Source of the DNA: Clostridia bacterium
GTDB taxonomy: Bacteria > Bacillota > Clostridia > Oscillospirales > Acutalibacteraceae
Direction of reading: 5' to 3'
Length of the DNA stretch: 64,000 nt
Assembly: GCA_017516445.1 (NCBI GenBank)
Contig: JAFXCZ010000013.1
Coordinates: 62,001-126,000, forward strand
Part shown: in pieces, positions 15,182-23,824 of the stretch
Numbering within the stretch: the stretch's first letter is position 1
How the letters are laid out: every line of letters starts with the position of its first letter
The notes under the pieces: model-generated
Told to the model about the DNA's origin: nothing
What the model saw: the letters and a program-made list of their open reading frames with translations, nothing else
Databases searched by the model: none
Made by a program: the position numbers and the translations under genes

Positions 15182-16246
15182 TTACATTTTTTCTATTTCT
15201 TCTACTAAACGGTCAAGTAATTCATCTTCTTGTAATTTGCAAATAATTTCGCCCTTTTTAAAGAGCACACCGCAGCCCTTACCGCCCGCAATACCGATAT
15301 CGGCAGCACTCGCTTCTCCAGGACCGTTTACTACACAGCCCATAATAGCCACGGTGATATTTTTATCAACATCTTTAAGGCGTTCTTCTGCCTTTTTAGC
15401 GATACCTATTAAATCAATCTCTGTTCTGCCGCAGGTCGGACAGGAAACAAACTTAATACCGTCACTTCTAAGTCCTATAGCCTTTAAAAGCTTTTTACCC
15501 GCTTCTACCTCTTTTACAGGGTCATCTGTAAGTGAAATTCTGATTGTATTACCTATTCCGCGAAGCAGCAGTCCGCCAATACCTGCGGCGGATTTTATAA
15601 CACCCATATTTTCAGTTCCCGCCTCGGTAACACCTAAGTGCAAGGGATATCTGCATTTTTCTGCCGCCAATTCATACGCCTTATACATTTTAAAGGTGTC
15701 GGACGATTTAAGCGAGAGCACAATATCTGTAAAATCAAATTTTTCAAGCAAGGAAATATGATAAAGTCCGCTTTCTACCATAGCCTCAGGCGTAACAGAG
15801 CCGTATTTTGCCAAAATCTCCTTTTCGAGTGAGCCCGAATTTACGCCGATTCTTATAGGTACATTAGCGCGTCTGCAAGCGTCTGCTACCAGCTTTACCT
15901 TGCTTTCGTCACCAATGTTACCCGGATTTATGCGCACCTTATCAACACCCATAGCTACGCTTTCAAGCGCCAAGCGGTAATCAAAATGAATATCGGCTAC
16001 AAGCGGTATTTTTATATTCTCTTTAAGTGCCTTAACTGTTTTAAGGGCTTCGCTATCAGGCACAGTAACACGCACAATATCACAGCCCGCCGCCTCTAAC
16101 CGCAACGCCTGTGCAACATTCCCCTCTATATCGTGTGCCGGAACACAAAGCATTGACTGCACCGTAACTGGCGCATCTCCGCCGATAAAAGTGTTCCCCA
16201 CCTTAACCTTTACTGTATCCTTATTAGTATAAAACATCTTTTTCAC
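15182..16246 (-). CDS. ispG: 4-hydroxy-3-methylbut-2-en-1-yl diphosphate synthase (GcpE)
   Basis: The 354 residues match the bacterial short form. A TIM-barrel N-terminal domain (VTVQSMLCVPAHDIEGNVAQ, RINPGNIG) is followed by a C-terminal [4Fe-4S] domain. Cluster ligands are seen in SCPTCGRTEIDL and GCVVNGPGEA. The enzyme converts MEcPP to HMBPP, the penultimate step of the methylerythritol-phosphate route to isoprenoids, using a reduced ferredoxin or flavodoxin. It sits in the same operon as dxr and uppS, which act earlier and later in the same lipid-carrier supply line. Confidence 0.97.
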   Translation of the reverse strand: MKKMFYTNKDTVKVKVGNTFIGGDAPVTVQSMLCVPAHDIEGNVAQALRLEAAGCDIVRVTVPDSEALKTVKALKENIKIPLVADIHFDYRLALESVAMGVDKVRINPGNIGDESKVKLVADACRRANVPIRIGVNSGSLEKEILAKYGSVTPEAMVESGLYHISLLEKFDFTDIVLSLKSSDTFKMYKAYELAAEKCRYPLHLGVTEAGTENMGVIKSAAGIGGLLLRGIGNTIRISLTDDPVKEVEAGKKLLKAIGLRSDGIKFVSCPTCGRTEIDLIGIAKKAEERLKDVDKNITVAIMGCVVNGPGEASAADIGIAGGKGCGVLFKKGEIICKLQEDELLDRLVEEIEKM

Positions 16247-16249
16247 CTT

Positions 16250-17302
16250 TTAAAAAATTAAGCTTAAAATATCCTTTGCCACTATAAGCACCATAAAACC
16301 TATAAGCAATATAAAGCCCACTGTATGCACTACCGACTCATATTTTTGGGGTACAGGTTTTCTGAAAATCATTTCAAGCAATATAAATAAAAGTCTTCCG
16401 CCGTCAAGCGCGGGTATAGGCAATAAATTAAAAATACCTAAATTTATGCTTATAAATGCCATTAGCGGCAATAAATTCCTAAGACTTTGGCGTGCGGCAT
16501 CAGCTATAACTACGGTAACACCCACAGGACCCGAAACCGCACTAATACCATATTTACCGCTTATAAGGTCAATAAAGCTTCGCCAGATAACTACGCAGTA
16601 CGAAACCGAGGTTTTAACCGTGTTTTCAATATAAGTGCCAAAGGTTTTCTCCTGACCGTAGACCTTGAAATCCACAGTCAAAAAGTCTATACCTTCCATC
16701 GTTTCGGAGGCGAATTTTACATCCGAAAGCTCAGTCTTTTTGCCGTCGCGCAAAACCTGAATATCAACCTTGCCGTCATTTACATTGGTAAAAGCATAGC
16801 TTAAATCATAGGTTGTAAAAATACGTCTTCCGTCAACCTTTAAAATCTTATCGTTTTCCTTAAGACCGCTTTGTACGCTTACCGCATTTTCCGAAAACTC
16901 TGCAATAGTGGTTGTAGCAAACCTATCGGTAGGCGCCAAAATTATTGCAACAATTATAACCCCTAACAAGAGATTGAAAACTGCACCCATAACCACAATT
17001 AAAAATCTGCGCCAAGCCGCTTTATTGCAAAACGCCTTACTATCGGTGCTGTCCTCGTCCTCGCCCTCCATAGCGCAATATCCGCCTAATGGGATGAGGT
17101 TAAAAGCATAGTTGGTTTCGCCCCATTTTTTTGAAAAAAGCTTAGGGCCAAAGCCTACCGCAAACTCATTAACACGCACACCTAAAAGCTTTGCGGCAAT
17201 AAAATGCCCAAATTCGTGAATTATTATTAAAATTAAAAATAAAAATATTGCCACAAGATATGGCCAGACATTATTCCATAAATTTAAAATTTTAATCACC
17301 AA
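16250..17302 (-). CDS. rseP: Site-2 zinc metalloprotease RseP/RasP
   Basis: This 350-residue membrane protease carries the zinc motif HEFGH at residues 29-33 in its first transmembrane segment. A PDZ domain lies in the middle (about 130-200, NAVSVQSGLKENDKILKVDGR). A second catalytic segment has NLLPIPALDGGRLLF, with the third zinc ligand Asp, followed by further membrane spans. Homologues cut transmembrane anti-sigma factors and signal-peptide remnants. Its place between dxr and ispG follows the common Firmicutes order. Confidence 0.95.
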   Translation of the reverse strand: MVIKILNLWNNVWPYLVAIFLFLILIIIHEFGHFIAAKLLGVRVNEFAVGFGPKLFSKKWGETNYAFNLIPLGGYCAMEGEDEDSTDSKAFCNKAAWRRFLIVVMGAVFNLLLGVIIVAIILAPTDRFATTTIAEFSENAVSVQSGLKENDKILKVDGRRIFTTYDLSYAFTNVNDGKVDIQVLRDGKKTELSDVKFASETMEGIDFLTVDFKVYGQEKTFGTYIENTVKTSVSYCVVIWRSFIDLISGKYGISAVSGPVGVTVVIADAARQSLRNLLPLMAFISINLGIFNLLPIPALDGGRLLFILLEMIFRKPVPQKYESVVHTVGFILLIGFMVLIVAKDILSLIF

Positions 17303-17325
17303 CTAATTTAATTCGTAATTCGGAA

Positions 17326-18462
17326 TTAGAGATTATTTAATACACATTCGCGCGATAATTTATCTGTTTCTAGTATGTCTTCGAGTGTGAACTCTTTTTT
17401 ATTATTAGCCGATTCGAGCGCTTTTTCCACCAAATCCGCAATTTGTAAAAATTTAATTTTACCCTCCAAGAAAAGCTTAACCGCCTGTTCATTAGCACCG
17501 TTTACCGCAGTAGGCTTAAGACCGCCCTCGGTTATAGCTTTAATACAAAGCGGCAAGCAGCGGAAGGTATCAGTATCAGGCTTTTCAAAGGTAAGCGTAC
17601 CTATATCGGCAAGGCTTAAACGCTCAAAAGCGTAGTTGCTGCGTTCGGGGTAAGTGAGCGCATACTGTATAGGCAAACGCATATCGGGTGTGCCTAACTG
17701 TGCAATAACCGCGCCGTCAGAAAGCTCCACACCGGAGTGAACAATACTCTGCCTATGCACTAAAACCTCAATTTTTTCAGAGGGCAGACCAAAAAGGTGC
17801 ACCGCCTCTATCACTTCAAGCCCCTTATTCATAAGGGTAGCCGAATCGATAGTGATTTTCGCACCCATTGACCAATTAGGGTGGTTAAGCGCCTCTTTTA
17901 CAGTTACATTTTCGAGTTCTTTTCGGGTTTTGCCGTAAAACGGACCGCCCGAGGCTGTAAGCAAAATTTTACTAAGACTATTTTGAGGTGTACCTTGAAG
18001 CGACTGGAAAATTGCCGAATGCTCACTATCAACAGGTAATATTTTAACACCCTTTTTCTTTGCGGCACGGTTGACAATATCACCGCCTGTTACCAAGGTT
18101 TCCTTATTAGCAAGCGCTATATCCTTACCGCTTTCAATAGCCGCAAGTGTGGGACGAAGTCCCGCGATACCTACAATTGAATTAAGGGCAATATCGGCTT
18201 CATACTGTGCAATTTCGCAAACGCCGTCCTCACCGCCAAGCACCTTAATATCGGTATCCGACAGCTTAATTTTTAATTCCTTTGCTTTTTCTCCATTAAA
18301 AACTGCAACGGCTTTTACCTTAAACTCGCGCGCCTGTTTCTCGAGCAGCTCTATATTACCGCCTGCCGCTAAGGCATTCACCTTATAACCGTCACGTCTG
18401 CAAACTTCGAGCGCCTGTGTACCGATAGAACCTGTCGAGCCTAAAATCACTAAACTTTTCAT
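17326..18462 (-). CDS. dxr: 1-deoxy-D-xylulose 5-phosphate reductoisomerase
   Basis: The 378 residues have an N-terminal NADPH-binding GSTGSIGTQAL. The metal and substrate site shows in LPVDSEHSAIFQ, and SGGPFYG and HPNWSMGAKITIDSATLMNKGLEVIEA are family signatures. ATG 18462 has GGGAAG upstream and overlaps the cdsA stop by 4 bp (ATGA); the longer frame into cdsA is not needed. The enzyme makes MEP from DXP, the committed step of isoprenoid synthesis. The gap of 23 bp to rseP contains an AATTCGTAATTCG repeat like those near 36.1 and 39.8 kb. Confidence 0.97.
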   Translation of the reverse strand: MKSLVILGSTGSIGTQALEVCRRDGYKVNALAAGGNIELLEKQAREFKVKAVAVFNGEKAKELKIKLSDTDIKVLGGEDGVCEIAQYEADIALNSIVGIAGLRPTLAAIESGKDIALANKETLVTGGDIVNRAAKKKGVKILPVDSEHSAIFQSLQGTPQNSLSKILLTASGGPFYGKTRKELENVTVKEALNHPNWSMGAKITIDSATLMNKGLEVIEAVHLFGLPSEKIEVLVHRQSIVHSGVELSDGAVIAQLGTPDMRLPIQYALTYPERSNYAFERLSLADIGTLTFEKPDTDTFRCLPLCIKAITEGGLKPTAVNGANEQAVKLFLEGKIKFLQIADLVEKALESANNKKEFTLEDILETDKLSRECVLNNL

Positions 18463-19256
18463 ATTAATACTTCCCAAACAATACAAACAAACATAAACGG
18501 CGCAATCATTATTATACTGTCAAGTCTGTCCATAATACCGCCGTGACCTGGGATTAAGTTGCCGTAATCCTTAAGACCTACCGAGCGCTTAATAGCAGAA
18601 GCGAAAAGGTCACCTATCATACCTAAAACACAGAAGGGTATTGTAAGCAGCATAACCGCTATACTGAATTTTTTGAACAAAAGCGAGATTATAAGCGTAA
18701 AAACAAGGCTTGAAACTATACCGCCGATAGCACCCTCTACCGTCTTTTTAGGACTTATTTCGGGGCAGAGCTTGTGCCTGCCGATAGTAACACCTGTAAA
18801 ATAAGCACCCATATCGCAAACGCAAGAAAAATTAAGTAATAGCAATAAATAGTATATTCCGCCGTTGGCATTAATTATTACATTTAAGAAATAAAATGCA
18901 ACTGCAAACGGAATTGGAAAACCGTATACAAGCGAGATTTTACCCAAATCAAACTCATTATGATTTATTAAAATCATAATAACCGCAAAAATACAATACA
19001 AAACAGTTGCCGTAATAACGCCCGGGAAAAATGCCCAATCGCCTAACAGTACAGTAATTGCCGCATATATACACGCGCCTATTATAACCGGCTTTTTAGT
19101 AATACCTGCCGCATTATGAATAATTTCATACACAGCACCTGCTGCCAATAAAGCCACTGCTATTGTAATCACTATAGGCGCCCACAAATAACCAACTGTG
19201 AGAATTACACCCACAATTAACGCCATAACTGCGCCCGAAATTATACGAGTTTTCAT
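18459..19256 (-). CDS. cdsA: Phosphatidate cytidylyltransferase
   Basis: This 265-residue polytopic membrane protein has about seven to eight hydrophobic segments. The C-terminal CdsA signature reads SVGLKDYGNLIPGHGGIMDRLDSI, and an upstream conserved region is MGAYFTGVTIGRHKLCPEISPKKTVEGAIGG. It converts phosphatidic acid and CTP to CDP-diacylglycerol for phospholipid synthesis. It lies between uppS and dxr in the operon and overlaps dxr by 4 bp. Confidence 0.96.
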   Translation of the reverse strand: MKTRIISGAVMALIVGVILTVGYLWAPIVITIAVALLAAGAVYEIIHNAAGITKKPVIIGACIYAAITVLLGDWAFFPGVITATVLYCIFAVIMILINHNEFDLGKISLVYGFPIPFAVAFYFLNVIINANGGIYYLLLLLNFSCVCDMGAYFTGVTIGRHKLCPEISPKKTVEGAIGGIVSSLVFTLIISLLFKKFSIAVMLLTIPFCVLGMIGDLFASAIKRSVGLKDYGNLIPGHGGIMDRLDSIIMIAPFMFVCIVWEVLI

Positions 19257-19289
19257 AAATTTATCACTCCATTACTCCATTATATATAG

Positions 19290-19368
19290 TCGGCAAATCC
19301 GACACACTCACTATTCACTATTCACTATTATCTATTAACTGTTAAAATTTTGTATACAAAATTTTAAC
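19290..19368 (-). repeat. Heptamer tandem repeat plus 28-bp perfect palindrome after uppS
   Basis: Directly after the uppS stop is a perfect 28-bp palindrome at 19341-19368 (arms GTTAAAATTTTGTA and TACAAAATTTTAAC). Then come several copies of ATTCACT-type heptamers (19308-19330) and a small GTCGG/CCGAC hairpin at 19292-19306. The palindrome could act as a weak terminator or a processing site inside the operon. Confidence 0.75.
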
Positions 19369-20079
19369 CTATACTCCTCCAAATCTACGATTTCGATTAT
19401 TATACTCTTCAATCGCTTTTTCTAAATGTCGTGAAGTGAAATCAGGCCACAAAACATCCGAAAACCAGTATTCCGCATAAGCCGACTGCCAGATAAGATA
19501 ATTAGAAAGACGGTATTCACCGCTCGGTCTTATAATAAAATCGGGGTCGGGCATACCCTTGGTATAAAGATTTTGAGAGATAGTATCCTCGGTTATATCC
19601 TTAGCATCCATACCACTTTCAACTATTGTTTTAACTGCATTAGTAATCTCATCCCTGCCGCCGTAATTTATAGCGATATTAAGATTTAAGCCTGTAGCAT
19701 TTTCGCTACCCTTTTCATTTTTCTCAATAAGCGCTTTAATATCGTCAGCCAGCGGCTCCAAATTACCGATAAACCTAACGCGGATATTTTCATCCTTAAA
19801 GTTTTCGGCATCGCGAAGATAATCGCGCAAGAGGTTCATAATACCCTCAACCTCTTCTTTAGGACGCTTCCAATTTTCAGTTGAGAATGCATAAACAGTT
19901 AAGTATTCAAGCCCTATTTTATTGCAGTATCTTGCAATATCCTTAAAGGTTTTTGCACCTGCTATATGACCTGCACTTCGCGGCATTTTACGCTTTTTTG
20001 CCCATCTGCCGTTACCGTCCATAATAATTGCAATATGGCGCGGCAGTGCTCTTTCTGCCGTCTTTTTCTTAGAAAACAT
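19369..20079 (-). CDS. uppS: Isoprenyl (undecaprenyl) diphosphate synthase
   Basis: The 236 residues are the standard cis-prenyltransferase length. IAIIMDGNGRWAKKRKMPR carries the catalytic Asp, followed by GHIAGAKTF, YLTVYAFSTENWKRP, NIAINYGGRDEI, and the C-terminal DFIIRPSGEYRLSNYLIWQSAYAEYWF family block. It builds the C55 lipid carrier for peptidoglycan and teichoic-acid precursors. The frame is open to 20109, but AGGTGA sits just ahead of ATG 20079. A terminator-like hairpin separates it from frr. Confidence 0.96.
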   Translation of the reverse strand: MFSKKKTAERALPRHIAIIMDGNGRWAKKRKMPRSAGHIAGAKTFKDIARYCNKIGLEYLTVYAFSTENWKRPKEEVEGIMNLLRDYLRDAENFKDENIRVRFIGNLEPLADDIKALIEKNEKGSENATGLNLNIAINYGGRDEITNAVKTIVESGMDAKDITEDTISQNLYTKGMPDPDFIIRPSGEYRLSNYLIWQSAYAEYWFSDVLWPDFTSRHLEKAIEEYNNRNRRFGGV

Positions 20080-20095
20080 AACATCACCTATGTGT

Positions 20096-20127
20096 AAAAG
20101 CGGTCTCACAAAAGTGGGACCGCAAAA
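20096..20127 (-). terminator. Terminator-like hairpin between frr and uppS
   Basis: On the minus strand GCGGTCCCAC-TTTT-GTGAGACCGC (one C-A mismatch) is followed by TTTTACAC. It may lower readthrough from pyrH-frr into the lipid genes. No second promoter was obvious downstream. Confidence 0.6.
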
Positions 20128-20129
20128 CT

Positions 20130-20684
20130 TTAAATTTCTAAAATTTCTTTTTCCTTTAAAGCAGCCAACTCATCAATTTCCTTGCAGTAATTATCAGTAA
20201 GCTTTTGAATTTTCTTCTCCCCGTTTGTCTGGTCATCCTCAGTAATTGCGCTCGACTTTTGAAGAGCCTTAAGCTTTTCTAAAGCATCGCGGCGGGTATT
20301 ACGGATTGCAACCTTGTTATCTTCCGCTGTTCTTTTAACGTCTTTTACAATTTCTTTTCTGCGTTCTTCGGTAAGAGGCGGGAAGGAAAGACGGATAACG
20401 CGACCGTCATTTTGAGGATTGATACCAATATCCGAAATAAGAATTGCTTTTTCAATATCCTTTAAGGTTGAGGCATCCCAAGGCTGAATCATAAGAACGC
20501 GGGGCTCGGGTACAGATACAGCCGCCATCTGCTGAATGGGGGTGGGTGCGCCGTAATAATCTACTGTGATTTTATCCAAAACTGAAACATTTGCTCTGCC
20601 TGCACGGATAGATTTATATTCGCGGTCGAGAACAGCCACGGTTTTAGTCATTTTTTCTTCAGTTACTTTTAATAATTCGTTCAT
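20130..20684 (-). CDS. frr: Ribosome recycling factor
   Basis: The 184 residues have the classic two-domain RRF sequence: MTKTVAVLDREYKSIRAGRANVSVLDKI, the beta domain with VSVPEPRVLMIQPWD and DGRVIRLSFPPLTEERRKEIVK, and a long C-terminal helical bundle. It splits post-termination 70S ribosomes with EF-G. It lies 12 bp downstream of pyrH, the usual bacterial pairing. Confidence 0.98.
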   Translation of the reverse strand: MNELLKVTEEKMTKTVAVLDREYKSIRAGRANVSVLDKITVDYYGAPTPIQQMAAVSVPEPRVLMIQPWDASTLKDIEKAILISDIGINPQNDGRVIRLSFPPLTEERRKEIVKDVKRTAEDNKVAIRNTRRDALEKLKALQKSSAITEDDQTNGEKKIQKLTDNYCKEIDELAALKEKEILEI

Positions 20685-20696
20685 ACAAAAATCCTC

Positions 20697-21401
20697 CTAC
20701 TTAACTACCGTACCTATTGTTTCGCCAACCATAGCCGAAACAATGTTCTGCGGTTTATCAAGATTAAATACTAAAATTTCAATGCCGTTGTCCATACAAA
20801 GCGAAGCGGCGGTGCTATCCATAACATGAAGTCCCTTTTGGAGAACATCAAGATGGGATAAAACATCAAACTTCTTAGCATCCGGATTAAGCTTGGGGTC
20901 GCTGTCGTAAACGCCGTCAACATTGGTTGCCTTGAATATAACATCAGCGCCGATTTCTGCCGCACGTAAAGCCGCTGCAGTATCGGTAGAAAAGAAAGGG
21001 TTTCCTGTTCCGCAACCAAAAACAACCACTCTTCCCTTTTCTAAATGTCTTACCGCTTTATTTCTGATATAAGGCTCAGCAATCTGACGCATTTCAATAG
21101 CGGTCTGAACGCGGGCGGTCACACCCAACTGCTCAAGCGCGTCTGCTAATGCCAACGAATTTATAGAGGTAGCAAGCATTCCCATATGGTCAGCGCGTGT
21201 GCGGTCCATTTTACCGCTGCTTCTGCCGCGCCAGAAGTTGCCGCCGCCTACAACGATAGCAACCTCAACACCCATCTCTACACATTCTTTAACACTCTCG
21301 CAAACCTCTAAAACCTTGTCAAAATCAATTCCTACGCCCTTTTCACCGGCTAAAACCTCACCGCTGAGCTTTAAAAGCACTCTTTTATAAACAGGTTTCA
21401 C
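20697..21401 (-). CDS. pyrH: Uridylate kinase
   Basis: The 234 residues show the amino-acid-kinase fold: [15 protein letters not shown] with the phosphate-binding lysine, [13 protein letters not shown], the UMP-binding [19 protein letters not shown], and [20 protein letters not shown] with [14 protein letters not shown]. It phosphorylates UMP to UDP. It is the first gene of the long minus-strand run, behind its own promoter. Confidence 0.98.
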   Translation of the reverse strand: MKPVYKRVLLKLSGEVLAGEKGVGIDFDKVLEVCESVKECVEMGVEVAIVVGGGNFWRGRSSGKMDRTRADHMGMLATSINSLALADALEQLGVTARVQTAIEMRQIAEPYIRNKAVRHLEKGRVVVFGCGTGNPFFSTDTAAALRAAEIGADVIFKATNVDGVYDSDPKLNPDAKKFDVLSHLDVLQKGLHVMDSTAASLCMDNGIEILVFNLDKPQNIVSAMVGETIGTVVK

Positions 21402-21431
21402 TACAAAACACCCCTTTACAATCTTAAATAT

Positions 21432-21460
21432 ATTTTACCTTATTAAGAGTATAAAGTCAA
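21432..21460 (-). promoter_or_regulatory. Sigma-A promoter of the pyrH-frr operon
   Basis: On the minus strand TTGACT (21460-21455), 17 bp, TAAAAT (21437-21432). Confidence 0.8.
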
Positions 21461-21483
21461 TCTTAAAATATTGAAAAATAGAC

Positions 21484-21511
21484 TTGAAATGTCACAAAAA
21501 TGTGGTAGAAT
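21484..21511 (+). promoter_or_regulatory. Extended -10 promoter of the pduL-hemW-phosphatase unit
   Basis: TTGAAA (21484-21489), 16 bp ending in TGG, TAGAAT (21506-21511). It is divergent from the pyrH promoter. Confidence 0.7.
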
Positions 21512-21544
21512 ATAGTAGTAGAATATTTTCAGAGGAGAATTATT

Positions 21545-22117
21545 ATGGCAAAAGAAGTAATGGTTGAAATTTCAGCCCGTCACGTACACGTATCACAAAA
21601 GGATTTGGAAATTCTTTTTGGTGAAGGTTATACCCTCACACCCAAAAAGGATTTATCACAGCCCGGTCAGTTTGCTTGCGAAGAAAAAGTAACTGTAGTT
21701 GGCGAAAAAGGTCAGTTAAAGGCTTCTATTTTAGGCCCTGTACGTCCTGACACTCAGGTAGAAATCTCTCTTACAGATGCACGTTCAATCGGTGCAGTAG
21801 CACCTATCCGCGAATCAGGCGATGTAGCAAATAGCGGTAAATGTAAGCTTATAGGCCCTAAGGGTGAGGTTGAATTAGAACAGGGCGTTATCGCTGCTAA
21901 GCGCCACATACATATGACCGTTGCGGACGGCGAAAGATTTGGTATTAAGGACAAGCAGATTGTTAACGTTAAAATCACTTCTGACGGCAGAAGCCTTATT
22001 TTCGGTGATGTTGTAGCACGTGTTAGCGATTCTTATGCTTTAGCTATGCATATCGATACCGACGAAGCAAACGCTGCTAAGGTTGGCGCAAACTGCATCG
22101 GTGAAATTCTTGACTAA
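21545..22117 (+). CDS. pduL: Phosphate propanoyltransferase (PduL-type phosphotransacylase)
   Basis: The 190 residues comprise two tandem beta-barrel halves. The metal ligands show in ISARHVHVSQKDLEILFG and AAKRHIHMTVADGERFGI. LGPVRPDTQVEISLTDARSIG is the CoA/phosphate-site signature. The enzyme exchanges acyl-CoA and acyl-phosphate. No microcompartment shell genes, and no N-terminal encapsulation helix, are seen here, so it more likely serves as the cell's acetyl-CoA to acetyl-phosphate enzyme than as part of a Pdu compartment. GAGGAG precedes the ATG. Its stop overlaps the hemW start region. Confidence 0.9.
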   Translation: MAKEVMVEISARHVHVSQKDLEILFGEGYTLTPKKDLSQPGQFACEEKVTVVGEKGQLKASILGPVRPDTQVEISLTDARSIGAVAPIRESGDVANSGKCKLIGPKGEVELEQGVIAAKRHIHMTVADGERFGIKDKQIVNVKITSDGRSLIFGDVVARVSDSYALAMHIDTDEANAAKVGANCIGEILD

Positions 22118-23180
22118 GCTTGGTCTTTATCTTCACATTCCGTTTTGTGTAAAAAAGTGCGCTTATTGTGATTTTTATTCTGCAGTCTTCACTGAGGAAA
22201 TGGCAGTAAAATACTTTGAGGCGCTTAAAAGAGAAATTAAACAATGGGGCGGCAAAATAAACCGCCCCATTGATACTATTTATCTTGGCGGAGGTACACC
22301 CTCTCTTTTAAATGACAAGCTTCCCAACCTGTTAGAATGTGTAAAAGAAAATTTTCGTGTTACACAAAACGCCGAAATCACGCTTGAAATCAACCCACAG
22401 CCTAATATAACGCAAATTCTTGAGAATGCTAAAAGGGCGGGTATAAACCGCCTTTCTATCGGTGCGCAAAGCGGAGCTGACCATGAGCTTAAAGCACTTG
22501 GCAGAACGCACAGTAAGGATGATACAAAAAATGCTGTAGCCACCGCAAAAGCGCTTGGATTTTCTAATGTTTCGCTTGATTTAATGCTCGGCTTACCCGA
22601 TTCCGATAATAAAACGCTAAAGACAAATCTTGATTTTATAACTTCGCTTGAGCCGACACATATTTCGGCTTATATTTTAAAGGTTGAGCCTAATACACTT
22701 TTTAGCAAAACCGAAAATATGCTTAATTTACCCGACGAAGACGGCATTTGCGAGCAGTACCTTTATATGTGCGAATATCTGGGTAAAAAAGGCTTTTCAC
22801 ATTATGAAATTTCAAATTTTGCAAAGCCCCAATTTGAGAGCCGACACAATTTAAAATATTGGAACTGCGAGGAATACTTAGGGCTCGGTCCGTCAGCACA
22901 TTCTTTTCTTAACGGCGAGCGCTTTTACTACCCGCGCGATATGAAGGCTTTTATTTCGGGAAATACCCCTATTTTTGACAGCGAGGGCGGAAGCGACGAT
23001 GAAAAGCTGATGCTTGCTTTAAGGCTTAAAAAGGGTGTAAGCACTGACGCTTTACCGCAAAGCAAGCTGGATTTTTTTGTGAAAAACGGCTTTGCAGAAA
23101 TTCAAAACAATCAATTTTCTTTGACAGATAAGGGAATGCTTATTTCAAACCAAATTATTTTACAGCTTTTGGAGAATTAA
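22110..23180 (+). CDS. hemW: Radical SAM heme chaperone HemW (HemN-like)
   Basis: The 356 residues include the radical-SAM cluster motif CVKKCAYCDF near residue 15, GGGTPSLL, the SAM-contacting LEINP, NRLSIGAQSG and LDLMLGLP, and a C-terminal HemN_C-like domain (HNLKYWNCEEYLGLGPSAHSF). The fourth-Cys pattern of true HemN is absent, which fits HemW, a heme-trafficking protein. I start it at TTG 22110, five bases after GGTGA and 8 bp inside the pduL end. The frame is open 27 bp further up. Confidence 0.9.
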   Translation: MTKLGLYLHIPFCVKKCAYCDFYSAVFTEEMAVKYFEALKREIKQWGGKINRPIDTIYLGGGTPSLLNDKLPNLLECVKENFRVTQNAEITLEINPQPNITQILENAKRAGINRLSIGAQSGADHELKALGRTHSKDDTKNAVATAKALGFSNVSLDLMLGLPDSDNKTLKTNLDFITSLEPTHISAYILKVEPNTLFSKTENMLNLPDEDGICEQYLYMCEYLGKKGFSHYEISNFAKPQFESRHNLKYWNCEEYLGLGPSAHSFLNGERFYYPRDMKAFISGNTPIFDSEGGSDDEKLMLALRLKKGVSTDALPQSKLDFFVKNGFAEIQNNQFSLTDKGMLISNQIILQLLEN

Positions 23181-23181
23181 T

Positions 23182-23787
23182 ATGAAAACACTAAAAATTC
23201 ATCTTATACGGCACGGTGCCACCGATGCCAACTATAAAGGACAGTATATCGGCTGTAAGACCGATTTACCCTTATCCCCCGAAGGTCTTAATGAGCTTCG
23301 TATGATGAAGGACGATATCGACTATCCCGAGATAGAAAGGCTTTATTCGAGTCCGCTCTTACGTGCAAAGCAATCGGGCGCGGTGCTCTACCCCGAAGTT
23401 CCTATGTTCCTTGTAGAGAACCTAAAGGAATATGATTTTGGTGAGTTTGAGGGCAAGACCGCAACCGAGCTTGATTTAAACCCCAACTTTAAGGATTGGG
23501 CTTCGGGCAAGCTTTCACGTCCAAAGGATGGCGAGGATAATGCCGATTTTGTAAAAAGACTTTGCGTAGGACTTAACGAAATTATTGTAGATATGCTTAA
23601 TAACGGCATTGAAAACGCAGGTGTAATAATGCACGGCGGCGCTATTATGATGCTGCTTTCTGCCTGTGCCGTACCGCAAAGGCGCTCGGTTGAATGGAGC
23701 TGTGAAGCAGGTCAGGGCTATTCCTTACTTGTCACCCCGTCACTCTACCACAAAAGCGGTGTTGTAGAGGTTTACGGAATAATTTAA
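23182..23787 (+). CDS. Histidine phosphatase family protein (CobC-like)
   Basis: The 201 residues have LIRHGATDANYKGQYIG (phospho-accepting His), LYSSPLLRAKQS, the acid/base region FGEFEGKTATELD, and VIMHGGAIMMLLS with the second catalytic His. The family includes alpha-ribazole phosphatases and sugar-phosphate phosphatases. No cobalamin genes are nearby, so the substrate is undecided. It follows hemW by 1 bp and is ended by a strong terminator. Confidence 0.85.
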   Translation: MKTLKIHLIRHGATDANYKGQYIGCKTDLPLSPEGLNELRMMKDDIDYPEIERLYSSPLLRAKQSGAVLYPEVPMFLVENLKEYDFGEFEGKTATELDLNPNFKDWASGKLSRPKDGEDNADFVKRLCVGLNEIIVDMLNNGIENAGVIMHGGAIMMLLSACAVPQRRSVEWSCEAGQGYSLLVTPSLYHKSGVVEVYGII

Positions 23788-23790
23788 GCT

Positions 23791-23822
23791 AAAAAGCGAA
23801 CGATTAAAAATCGTTCGCTTTT
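23791..23822. terminator. Bidirectional terminator between the phosphatase and the clpE-like gene
   Basis: The 14-bp stem AAAAGCGAACGATT with its complement AATCGTTCGCTTTT encloses a 3-nt loop. The A and T ends let it serve both convergent genes. Confidence 0.9.
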
Positions 23823-23824
23823 AT

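Noticed and set aside
21545..22117. Propanediol-utilisation microcompartment
   Set aside because: Only the PduL-type enzyme is present; no shell, dehydratase or aldehyde dehydrogenase genes are in the window.
23182..23787. Cobalamin-pathway assignment (CobC) for the second phosphatase
   Set aside because: Family motifs fit several phosphatases and no cobalamin genes are near.
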